Shown: positions 16,701-23,879 of the stretch, piece by piece
Position numbering within the stretch: position 1 is the first letter of the stretch
Layout of the letters: the number at the start of each line of letters is the position of its first letter
IMG/VR virus record: IMGVR_UViG_3300033994_000115
Location: 1-30,123 of that record
Strand: one strand, 5' to 3'
DNA length: 30,123 bases
Source: a virus
Notes under the pieces: generated by a model
Databases searched by the model: none
Told to the model about the DNA's origin: nothing
Seen by the model: the letters and a program-made list of their open reading frames with translations, nothing else
Program-made: the position numbers and the translations under genes

Positions 16701-19700
16701 TCGTAATATATAGGAGTGTACATTGCTACGGTTGAAAATATAGCGCCGGTTGTATAGATACCACCATTCATTTGTAGTCTGGTGTATGTTGTACCATTAT
16801 TTCTTAATGCAATAACATGTGGGTCACCCGGTAAGAATGTACTACTAGCATATTCATATCCTAATCCGTACATATTACCAATAGGCCAACTTTCACCGAT
16901 TGTCCAAATTACTTTTGATGCAGTACCATTTACATTATAATCACCCATCAAACCACCATTGTTTCTACTAACAAGATAATTGCTATACCACATTCTACCT
17001 ACAAAGTTACCTTCGTTTAAGTTTGAGTATCCATTAGGGTTTGAATAATATCCTGTATTCTCAGAATCGTAGAATATTGGCGCTCTCATATCACCATCGG
17101 CCTGCATTTGACCTGCTCTATTAAAATAGAATCTATCACCAATTCCATTAAAATGGAAAATTAATGCTTCATATCCATTCCAACCATCATTTACCAACCA
17201 AGGGTAATATGAATTGCTATATGCGGTATTACTTAAGCCAATTAAATATCTATTATTGTGAGATAATTGTAAAGCGTAAGTATTTCCACCATTAAAGTTA
17301 CCACTATTACCAACTTTTAATGCTAATAATCTAGATTGATTATCTCCATCTATATAATATCCACTATTATTTGAATCATAGTATATTGGAGAATACATCG
17401 CACTACCAGCATTAACATTAGCACCGGCTGTAAATGATAATGGTGTTCTTAAATTACGAAGGTCACCAGAAATATTTGAATAACTATCAGATTCAATTGC
17501 TACTGAATATCCTTCAGAAACATTCATTACACCATCGTAATATGTACCATTTTGTATTTTTCTCAATACAACTTGTCCATAAGACCAAGATGATGAACCA
17601 TTACCAATTACGATACAATACCTACCATCTTTAACACCAACTCTTACAGGTTTATCAGTTTGTCCAATTACTTCCGCATTTATATTATACCATGCACCAT
17701 TCCAGTTATGCCCACCAACTCTTACAGTTGATGCGGCATTTCCATTGTATTCGTAGATGTCAATTACCGCATGAATCATACCATAGTTACCAGTTCCGCC
17801 AGGGAATTTAATAACTACTGCTCCAGTTGCTCCAGTTGCTCCCCAATATGCAACAGGCCTACCAACAATATTATTTTGTGCAATACCACCTGCGATTCTC
17901 AATGATGTTGCTGATGTGGCTGGGTTTAAGAAAAATGCAGTATTATCTTCATCATAAAATATAGGTGCTCTAGATGAACCATATGCCCAATGATTACCAG
18001 CGGTATCATATCCACCAACTGTTCTACCAGCGGTTTCAGAATATATATGAAACGCATCAGTACTACCTAATAATTGTGATGATGTTCGTTTACCAACATA
18101 CCAACTACTACCACTACCACCAATATAACGAACCATTGCTTCATACCCATTTCCCGGATTAATAGTAAGATATTTATGTGATGCGCCTGTTATATTAATA
18201 GGAGTGGTGTTTGTTCCAATCATACCAATATAAGAAACATCATTAATACTATTACCATTCAAATACATTGTACCATACAACCAGTTTGTACCAGTTGAAT
18301 AAATACCAGATGGATGATATGATGCGTTTCCAGTTCCTGCTACGTTACTATTTCCCTGATAAGAATATGCTTGTAATGTATTTAAGTTTGAGTTACTTGC
18401 TCCGTTGATAAAAAATGCCGTATTATCGGAATCATAGAATATTGGTGAACGCAATGAATATGGTGCAATAACATTACCCGATGTATCAAATCTTAAATGA
18501 TAATCACCCAATCCATTTCTATAAATACCAAATCCACTTGCACCAACACCATAACCACCAGTATTTGCTGTATCGGAGAATATGAATCTCCATGCATTTG
18601 CACTACCAGCGGTCCAATAACTATCTATACTACTACCATTAGTTATATTTAAATTATTAAATGTTACAGTATCCGATGTACGAATGTTTTGATTCATTAA
18701 ATGTACTTCAGTAAAACCAGGTCCAGTATTTATTGAAGCAAATGTTGGAGAATCCGATGTTCTAACTGCTTGATTTAAATAGTCTGAAAATTGATATCCA
18801 TCCCATAAATCCGCATCTAATCCAGAACCAGCTCCATCATTACCATCATTCCAATGCTTTTTCCAACCTTGACGAATTCCATTTTGTATAGTTTGTGTAT
18901 ATATGTCACCAGGACCAGTACCAGTCATACGAACTGCTAATGTATTACTATAATAAGAAAGTGGTGAACCATGCCCCATTCTTATGGTATTGTGCCAATC
19001 ACTCGTTGGTGCTTCCGTAATACCAAGACCAGATGCTTGCCAATATTGTAATGAATTATCTGGAGTATCTCTAGTTGTATTCAAATGATTTGCATTCGTA
19101 GCAGTGCCAGATAAAGGACCAGTTATATTTGCAAAGGTTACACTATCCGTTGTTCTAACATTTTGATTCATTAGATGCACTTCAGTAACACCAGGTCCCG
19201 TATTTATTGAAGCAAATGTTACAGCATCCGTTGTACGAACATTCTGGTCCATTAAATAAACTTCGGTTGCTCCTTGTCCTGTGTTTAATGTGCCACTAAG
19301 AACTACGTTACCACTTACGTTTACGTTATCATCAAATGACCATCTATCATTACCCTCATCCCAAATAAATTGTTTTGTTGCTGCATTACCTCTCTTAATT
19401 TCTATACCAGAGTTTTCAGTTGGTGCAGTTGATGCTCCAATATCTGCGTTAAGTGTAATAATATTATCACCTACGTTAAGAGTTGTTGTATTAATATATG
19501 TTGTTGTACCACTTACAGTAAGGTCACCACTAATTGTAGCGTTACCAGTTACTGCTAATGTAGTACCATCAAAAGTTAAATTAGCTTCTGCATTTATTGT
19601 ATTTGCACTTACCGCAGTTAATACTCTATTATCGGCTGGGTTAGTAAATGATGTAATTCCAGCATTGATACCACTCGTACCAGAAGTTCCTGATGTGCCA

Positions 19701-21820
19701 GATGTACCACTTGACCCATTAACACCAGAAGTTCCCGATGTGCCGCTTGTGCCAGAAGTTCCGGATGTACCAGCAGAACCACTCACTCCAGAAGTTCCCG
19801 ATGTGCCGCTTGTGCCAGAAGTTCCTGATGAACCTCTACTACCAGAAGTTCCCGAAGTGCCACTTGTGCCAGCCGAACCACTCACTCCAGAAGTTCCCGA
19901 AGAACCACTCACTCCAGAAGTTCCCGATGTGCCGCTTGTGCCAGAAGTTCCGGATGTACCAGCAGAACCACTTATTCCACTAGTCCCACTACTACCACTT
20001 ATTCCAGACGTTCCTGATGTTCCTGATGACCCAGCACTTCCACTTACACCACTTGTACCAGAAGTTCCTGATGTACCTGCTGAGCCTGAAGAACCTTGTG
20101 CTCCAGAAGTTCCCGATGTACCATTTGAGCCTGAAGAACCTTGTGCTCCAGATGTACCAGAAGTTCCAGATGTGCCATTTGAGCCTGAAGAACCTTGTGC
20201 TCCAGATGTACCAGAAGTTCCCGATGTGCCAGAAGTTCCTGATGAACCACCAGTACCACTTACTCCACTCGTCCCACTACTACCACTTGTGCCAGAAGTT
20301 CCCGATGTGCCAGAAGTTCCTGATGTACCACTACTTCCAGAAGAACCACTTCCTCCACCAGCTCCAGTTATACCAGAAGTTCCTGATGAACCACTTGTAC
20401 CAGAAGTTCCCGATGAACCCCTACTACCACTTGTACCAGAAGTTCCCGATGTGCCGCTTGTACCCGAACTACCACCAGCCCCACCAATACCACTTGTACC
20501 AGAAGTTCCCGATGTACCGCTTGTGCCAGAAGTTCCAGCAGAACCACTTACTCCCGAACTACCACTACTACCACCAGCACCACTTACTCCAGAAGTTCCA
20601 GATGTTCCGGAAGTTCCACTACTACCATTTGAACCCGATGTACCAGATGTTCCCGATGAACCACTTGCTCCACTCGTACCACTACTTCCACTAATTCCAC
20701 TTGTACCAGCTGAACCAGTTGAACCTGAAGTACCACTACTCCCACTACTTCCGCTTGTACCACTACTTCCGCTTGTGCCAGAAGTTCCCGATGTTCCAGA
20801 AGAACCACTTGTCCCACTACTTCCGCTTGTACCAGAAGTTCCAGCTGAACCAGAAGTTCCTGATGTACCAGAAGTTCCTGATGTGCCAGAAGAACCACTT
20901 GTCCCACTACTTCCACTTGTGCCAGAAGTTCCCGATGTACCAGATGTTCCTGAGGTTCCTGATGTGCCACTTGTGCCAGAAGTTCCTGATGTACCACTAC
21001 TTCCACTTGTGCCAGAAGTACCGCTTGTACCACTTGTACCAGACGTTCCTGAGGTGCCGCTTGTACCTGATGTACCAGAAGTTCCCGAAGTTGCTGCTGC
21101 AAATCTTCTACTAATTCTTCCTGTTGTTGTATTAAGAACTAATACTTCGTTTGTTGTTTCATCGGTAGGTATTGTATCTCCCGTTACAAACATAGAACCA
21201 CTAACAGATAAACTACCAGTTATTTCTTGCTTATCATTTGAATAATCTCCAAATTTATTTGAACCAGATGCATAAATTATAGAAGATGAAATATATGTTG
21301 CAAATAATTCCGTTGTATTTATTTTTCCACTAACATTTAAATTACCAGTAATTGTTTCGTTACCAGTTAATGATAAATTTCCAATTATATTTGTAGAACC
21401 ACTAAGATTTGTACTACCAGTTACATTTAGCCCACCACTTATTGATGTTTTTACATTTACTACTAATCCATTATTTGGAGAAATTATTGCTGTTGCAGAA
21501 CCTGATTTAAGTTGGTTTATATCGCCAATAGCGGATGCATTAATATTAAACAATCCACCACCATCACCTCTAAATAAAGATGCGGTTATAGATGATGAAA
21601 CATTAAGTGAACCCGTTATTTGCGTATTTGCTTTTAATTGCAAAGGGTTATTTCCAAATGAATCTATTTCATCCGTTTGAATTTTAGAAGCACTAAAATT
21701 TCCAACTACATCTACCGATTGTGATGAAAAACTAGCTATTCTACTTCCACTTACAAATAAAGAAACTGTATCTTTATTTTGCTGATTTAAACCATTAGGA
21801 TTGTTACCCAAATACTCCAT
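13757..21820 (-). CDS. Giant tail fibre: collagen-like stalk, ten fibre repeats and S74 self-cleaving chaperone
   Basis: A 2687-residue protein. Residues 1-245 hold repeated fibre motifs (ITGSLNVSSSITASLFRGDG, GGLFNI). Residues 246-717 are 157 uninterrupted Gly-X-Y triplets, mostly Gly-Thr-Ser and without proline. Residues 720-1120 hold beta-rich fibre segments, including repeats of the form STINTGPG.TEVHLMNQN.RT and the phage-fibre motif GLDADLWDGY. Ten copies of a (R)-(A/S/T)-P-I-(F/Y)-YD-x-N/D-T-G/A-Y/F-Y/F motif follow. The C-terminus from Ser2576 (SDRRKKENIETVENALDILD, then VGVIAQEVEEFLPEVVTYAA) is a peptidase S74 intramolecular chaperone with its Ser/Lys motif and a final coiled coil. 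S74 domains trimerise the fibre, then cut themselves off, here probably before Ser2576. It is likely a long tail fibre or whisker that contacts the host. The ATG follows the previous stop by 11 bases. Confidence 0.9.
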   Translation of the reverse strand: MEYLGNNPNGLNQQNKDTVSLFVSGSRIASFSSQSVDVVGNFSASKIQTDEIDSFGNNPLQLKANTQITGSLNVSSSITASLFRGDGGGLFNINASAIGDINQLKSGSATAIISPNNGLVVNVKTSISGGLNVTGSTNLSGSTNIIGNLSLTGNETITGNLNVSGKINTTELFATYISSSIIYASGSNKFGDYSNDKQEITGSLSVSGSMFVTGDTIPTDETTNEVLVLNTTTGRISRRFAAATSGTSGTSGTSGTSGTSGTSGTSGTSGTSGSSGTSGTSGTSGTSGTSGTSGTSGTSGTSGSSGTSGSSGTSGTSGTSGTSGSAGTSGTSGSSGTSGSSGTSGTSGTSGSSGTSGSSGSSGTSGSTGSAGTSGISGSSGTSGASGSSGTSGTSGSNGSSGTSGTSGTSGVSGAGGSSGSSGVSGSAGTSGTSGTSGTSGTSGIGGAGGSSGTSGTSGTSGTSGSRGSSGTSGTSGSSGTSGITGAGGGSGSSGSSGTSGTSGTSGTSGTSGSSGTSGVSGTGGSSGTSGTSGTSGTSGAQGSSGSNGTSGTSGTSGAQGSSGSNGTSGTSGAQGSSGSAGTSGTSGTSGVSGSAGSSGTSGTSGISGSSGTSGISGSAGTSGTSGTSGTSGTSGVSGSSGTSGVSGSAGTSGTSGTSGSRGSSGTSGTSGTSGTSGVSGSAGTSGTSGTSGTSGTSGVNGSSGTSGTSGTSGTSGINAGITSFTNPADNRVLTAVSANTINAEANLTFDGTTLAVTGNATISGDLTVSGTTTYINTTTLNVGDNIITLNADIGASTAPTENSGIEIKRGNAATKQFIWDEGNDRWSFDDNVNVSGNVVLSGTLNTGQGATEVYLMDQNVRTTDAVTFASINTGPGVTEVHLMNQNVRTTDSVTFANITGPLSGTATNANHLNTTRDTPDNSLQYWQASGLGITEAPTSDWHNTIRMGHGSPLSYYSNTLAVRMTGTGPGDIYTQTIQNGIRQGWKKHWNDGNDGAGSGLDADLWDGYQFSDYLNQAVRTSDSPTFASINTGPGFTEVHLMNQNIRTSDTVTFNNLNITNGSSIDSYWTAGSANAWRFIFSDTANTGGYGVGASGFGIYRNGLGDYHLRFDTSGNVIAPYSLRSPIFYDSDNTAFFINGASNSNLNTLQAYSYQGNSNVAGTGNASYHPSGIYSTGTNWLYGTMYLNGNSINDVSYIGMIGTNTTPINITGASHKYLTINPGNGYEAMVRYIGGSGSSWYVGKRTSSQLLGSTDAFHIYSETAGRTVGGYDTAGNHWAYGSSRAPIFYDEDNTAFFLNPATSATSLRIAGGIAQNNIVGRPVAYWGATGATGAVVIKFPGGTGNYGMIHAVIDIYEYNGNAASTVRVGGHNWNGAWYNINAEVIGQTDKPVRVGVKDGRYCIVIGNGSSSWSYGQVVLRKIQNGTYYDGVMNVSEGYSVAIESDSYSNISGDLRNLRTPLSFTAGANVNAGSAMYSPIYYDSNNSGYYIDGDNQSRLLALKVGNSGNFNGGNTYALQLSHNNRYLIGLSNTAYSNSYYPWLVNDGWNGYEALIFHFNGIGDRFYFNRAGQMQADGDMRAPIFYDSENTGYYSNPNGYSNLNEGNFVGRMWYSNYLVSRNNGGLMGDYNVNGTASKVIWTIGESWPIGNMYGLGYEYASSTFLPGDPHVIALRNNGTTYTRLQMNGGIYTTGAIFSTVAMYTPIYYDSNDTAFYADYNSTGTSIQIAGSLRHTNHNKPAILSVSSGTSSAGASFAIQQETAEGWTGIFVDYEPYTGWGLYHDNPNNLFCFTAEASAGQIRSFTVPSRVSGNRTAYEKFRIDQNNGNIIVGGIGTAQGDFRAPIFYDTNNTGYYLDPNGGSYLRGRLEVAGGHGNSTLRITAIGSEMGTGTPSYLQMWVSEPGVTWNDGGFGYNVQNDGGSPAGFGRINTGQGQAYMRFNTGGNTYFYNTNTSGTRFTTMEWYSNGTVYANDYLTGGNSLRAPIFYDSNDTTYYVDPNSQSRISRVNMGYQGGQVYTTAGQGILFFNSNGESDIQGYSIGTTMENYNGNYTKLTLDWHTGIKIGAAFNYGGIRFYNNSIKYYGGSQLFSIGEGDQHVRVNNILFAGQDVRTPIYYDSNTGYYFNGDGTSNFYAITDYVRRGAFNLGRMLTTRRDIVSDQDYWTGTWGWGTSYGNWDSAWQSGFGAWDIWGTGTGHPQGGGYIHAQGIVSGQHYATAGGGQAYGWMMVGAHNATENRYWARGAWGGGRSGWKEFAMYGGGGSGDLRANVFYDSDDTGYYIDPNAVSNTGLRIRGGALHGPNWTWGAYLYVGTNGRPDGTASVCATNGNLHLDCQNGYETYINHYSGNRTYTYELRSTFIYDYNNTGYYWNGDGYSQFSSGEFNDYCRIRRIDFVGVGGDSGVYGIPAYNIFQEGGGWGYPYPDLRIAYHTGIKLGANGPSYEGVRLYSDYDMSGLLIQLNGGSNYSFWYTWQNLTGHHGIYSGINSAHFYPNNITYGAWRMDGQRNGWYGHVIDSTGLPHYMWESGNGGIYLQNFGRWVLYHSNGNNCTGLGTSSTSSAYRIYVGGAIYAEGNIVGFSDRRKKENIETVENALDILDKLRGVYYTVISDKSQKRNVGVIAQEVEEFLPEVVTYAADVDEYGVDYGKFAGVFIEAIKEQQTIIKNQSNEIDLLKEELQKIKDFIFNINKA
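14720..18455 (-). repeat. Ten dispersed copies of a fibre repeat motif
   Basis: The motif RAPIFYDSxNTGYYxDPNG and variants occurs ten times, near 18437, 17950, 17380, 17068, 16702, 16281, 15861, 15481, 15010 and 14740, with spacing of about 90-190 residues. Between copies the sequence differs strongly, as if distinct beta domains are joined by a common linker. Residues after YD vary between S/E/T/Y and N/D. Confidence 0.85.
19670..21085 (-). repeat. Collagen-like (Gly-Thr-Ser)n coding repeat, 157 triplets
   Basis: Glycine occupies every third residue from 246 to 717 with no break. Most triplets are GTS, with GSS, GVS, GIS, GSA, GSN, GAQ, GAG and GSR mixed in. At DNA level, GGA-ACT-TCT units alternate with GGN-ACA-TCN or GGN-ACA-AGT units, giving a 9-base and an 18-base periodicity. 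Confidence 0.95.
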
Positions 21821-21831
21821 TATCTAAAACT

Positions 21832-22164
21832 TTATGTTATTTCTAAAACCGAAACAATTACATCTACTGAATTTGCCAACGATGAGGTTACTGAAAGAAA
21901 ATCTCCAGCTTCTAAAACTAATTTTTGCTCACCACCAACTAATACATTAGAACTACCAGGCATAATTAGCGAATCCTTCACAACATATACAGTTTTATTT
22001 AATGAATTATCTCTAACCATTACACTTACCGAAATATTATTTGTGTTTACATTCGCTACACCAACACCAATTACAGTTGTTGATGTATTAACAGGAGTTT
22101 CGTAAACTTTAACACCCGTTGTTCCAATTGAACCTGTTATACTATTTTTAAATGCGTTTGCCAT
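21832..22164 (-). CDS. Small conserved virion protein of T4-like phages
   Basis: A 110-residue beta-rich protein (MANAFKNSITGSIGTTGVKV, then TSTTVIGVGVANVNTNNISV, LVGGEQKLVLEAGDFLSVTS and a closing VDVIVSVLEIT). This pattern of TTVIG..VAN......V.V.V.D, VGG.QKLVLE..D...V.SS is familiar to me from a small structural protein repeated in genomes of marine T4-like cyanophages and pelagiphages near fibre genes. It lies in the middle of a compact set, 14 bases after the 92-residue gene and 11 before the giant fibre, so it probably belongs to fibre or capsid decoration. The exact role is unknown. Confidence 0.8.
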   Translation of the reverse strand: MANAFKNSITGSIGTTGVKVYETPVNTSTTVIGVGVANVNTNNISVSVMVRDNSLNKTVYVVKDSLIMPGSSNVLVGGEQKLVLEAGDFLSVTSSLANSVDVIVSVLEIT

Positions 22165-22178
22165 TTCTTTTTATTTTT

Positions 22179-22457
22179 TTATCCTAATGCTATCGCAAAA
22201 GCTATTGCAGAATCTAATACACTTACACCATCAACTAAATATCCACCAGCTGTCAAATCCATAGAACCTGTCATACTTACCGAACCACTAATAGATAATT
22301 TATTAGTTACATCCAAATTGGCAAATGCTGCTTGTTGTACATCGATTGTACCTTTAAATGAACCAGTTAATGAACCAGTAAACGAACCACTTAAATTTGC
22401 GTAAGCTGATGAGGCCTGTGTGATTGAACCTGAAAATATAGGACTGTGTATAATCAT
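22179..22457 (-). CDS. Short fibre-motif protein
   Basis: A 92-residue protein made mainly of the Ser/Gly motifs seen in the N-terminal parts of the two giant fibres (SGSITQASSAYANLSGSFTG, SLTGSFKGT, then LSISGSVSMTGSMDLTAGGY). It ends in a small hydrophobic stretch, SVLDSAIAFAIALG. It may be a short adaptor or a remnant or duplicate of a fibre N-terminus. It is the first gene after a promoter-like motif and ends 14 bases before the next start. No independent family is recognised. Confidence 0.65.
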   Translation of the reverse strand: MIIHSPIFSGSITQASSAYANLSGSFTGSLTGSFKGTIDVQQAAFANLDVTNKLSISGSVSMTGSMDLTAGGYLVDGVSVLDSAIAFAIALG

Positions 22458-22473
22458 TTATATTTATATACTT

Positions 22474-22491
22474 TTGTTATAGGTATAAATA
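22474..22491 (-). promoter_or_regulatory. Candidate late promoter before the second fibre unit
   Basis: The coding strand reads TATTTATA-CC-TATAACAA, matching the shared bipartite motif, 16 bases before the ATG at 22457. A perfect TATAAATA (the T4 late-promoter octamer) also occurs on the coding strand at 22461-22468 but leaves only 3 bases before the ATG. Confidence 0.45.
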
Positions 22492-22506
22492 TAAACTATT
22501 TTCCTT

Positions 22507-22956
22507 TTAAGGTTTCACAGGCCAAGTTATACTAAATGGATTAGTTTGAGATGTAATATCTCTTAAAGATTGTCTGTAATCAGACCAAATTGATTTTGTT
22601 TCAGATGGAATATCTGCCAATTGTGTCCAATCACATTCTGCCAATAATCCGTTACGAGTTTCTCTAACAATAAACCATTGATTTTCTATTCTATAATTTA
22701 TCTCACTCTCAGATGCATTAGTTTGAAGCCAATTTTGATAATATACACCATCCGTTAGAACAGGAGTTCCTTCGGTAATATTTTTTGTGTAATCATTTGG
22801 CATTGGAGTTGGAGTAACTTCATACACACCCCACTCGGCCAAAATTTTATTTGTTAAATTAGCATTAGCAGGAAAACTTACATTACGATGCGATGCTCTT
22901 AATTCAGTAATACTATACGGATAGTTTATTGTTTCATCTATAATTCGTAAATACAT
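22507..22956 (-). CDS. Protein with a tail-assembly-chaperone (Phage_tail_APC-like) C-terminus
   Basis: A 149-residue protein if started at ATG 22956-22954, one base after the stop of the preceding gene. An upstream ATG at 23019 would add 21 residues that overlap that gene and look like noise. The C-terminal 45 residues, LLAECDWTQLADIPSETKSI then WSDYRQSLRDITSQTNPFSI and TWPVKP, match the pattern of Phage_tail_APC proteins (CDWTQL ... W..YRQ.LRD ... F...WP..P). Such proteins are found next to fibre genes in many tailed phages and are thought to help fibre assembly. The N-terminal part, including RNVSFPANANLTNKILAEWG, resembles the lead segment of similar proteins. A fibre-assembly helper role is likely. 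Confidence 0.8.
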   Translation of the reverse strand: MYLRIIDETINYPYSITELRASHRNVSFPANANLTNKILAEWGVYEVTPTPMPNDYTKNITEGTPVLTDGVYYQNWLQTNASESEINYRIENQWFIVRETRNGLLAECDWTQLADIPSETKSIWSDYRQSLRDITSQTNPFSITWPVKP

Positions 22957-22957
22957 A

Positions 22958-23863
22958 TTATTTAAAGTTTGTAGGTATTGATGCGAAATTTGATAAACCA
23001 GTACAATTGTTGAATGCATCAGTTCCAGCTGGCGTTGGAGTTCGTAACCACAATGTAGGTGCAGTTCCTGTCAACGCATTTGTTGTAGAACTCATATTAT
23101 ATAAATTAGTAAATGTTGTTACATTTATATTATTTGTAAATTGTAATACATTTGTTAATGCTCTACAATTTCTAAATGTACCAGAAAAAGTTGTTACGTT
23201 TACATTTAAATCAAATAATGTGGATGGTACGTTTGCTAATCCAGAACATGCAAAGAAACAAGATGCAAAAGATGTTGCTAATGGTACATTATTAAATAAT
23301 CCATTTGGTACTGTTGTTATTGTTGATATTGATGAGAACGAACTATTAAATGATGTTGCATTTGGAGAAAAATTAAAAATATCAGCTGGTATTGATGTTA
23401 TCCTAGTACCATTCATAAAGTTCGTAAAATTAAGTACTTCTGCCAAACCGGTATATCCCCCAACACCACTCAAAGATGCACTTCCAGGTATTGTTGTTAG
23501 ATTTAAGCAACCATAAAAATTTATAGTTCTCAACCCAACCGTACCCCATTGAACTAATTCGGTAATAAGAGTTCTAATTGATGCATTATTATTTACAGCA
23601 AATCCAGGCATAAATCCACTTATAGTAATTGTATAAGTTGCTGGTGTTACAAATGTATGGATTCTATCTACGGAATTACTTGCAGTTATTATAGGTGAAT
23701 TTGCACTTCCATCACCCCAACCAATTATTAAACTAGGAGAAAGTCCACCAAAATCAACTAATGGTACAGTAAATACTGTATTAGCCGTAGTTGTTGTTAT
23801 TTTAAAAACAAATGGATATTCCTGCGAACCATCTTGTGATACTAATCTTCTAAATATTCCCAT
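22958..23863 (-). CDS. BspA-like leucine-rich-repeat protein with a PKD-like N-terminal segment
   Basis: A 301-residue protein if started at ATG 23863-23861 (MGIFRRLVSQDGSQEYPFVF). The first possible start, GTG at 23899, would overlap the preceding gene by 20 bases and adds residues that look random. An IIGWGDGSANSP segment resembles the W-G-D-G core of PKD-like surface proteins. From about residue 100 to the end there are several 23-26-residue repeats of the form I-P--LF--N---T-F---F--C--L--V, typical of BspA/DUF285-type LRR proteins common in Bacteroidota surface adhesins. There is no signal peptide, so it is not exported. Placed between fibre and APC-like genes, it is best read as a receptor-binding or accessory fibre tip. 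This is unusual for a T4-like tail locus. Confidence 0.75.
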   Translation of the reverse strand: MGIFRRLVSQDGSQEYPFVFKITTTTANTVFTVPLVDFGGLSPSLIIGWGDGSANSPIITASNSVDRIHTFVTPATYTITISGFMPGFAVNNNASIRTLITELVQWGTVGLRTINFYGCLNLTTIPGSASLSGVGGYTGLAEVLNFTNFMNGTRITSIPADIFNFSPNATSFNSSFSSISTITTVPNGLFNNVPLATSFASCFFACSGLANVPSTLFDLNVNVTTFSGTFRNCRALTNVLQFTNNINVTTFTNLYNMSSTTNALTGTAPTLWLRTPTPAGTDAFNNCTGLSNFASIPTNFK

Positions 23864-23879
23864 AACTTTAAATATAATA

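Noticed and set aside
19281-21245. Long plus-strand open frame (654 codons) rich in Val-Pro-Glu-Val-Pro-Asp repeats
   Set aside because: It is the complement of the (Gly-Thr-Ser)n coding repeat. The few codons used there have no stop on the opposite strand in this frame, so it stays open by default. It has no flanking gene-like sequence or start signal.
13757-21820. Diversity-generating retroelement acting on the fibre
   Set aside because: No reverse transcriptase, template repeat or adenine-biased variable repeat is visible in the window; the target could only be judged with the whole genome.
22957-23019. Upstream start at 23019 for the APC-like gene
   Set aside because: It would overlap the LRR gene by 62 bases and add 21 residues that look like noise; the ATG at 22956 follows the previous stop by one base.
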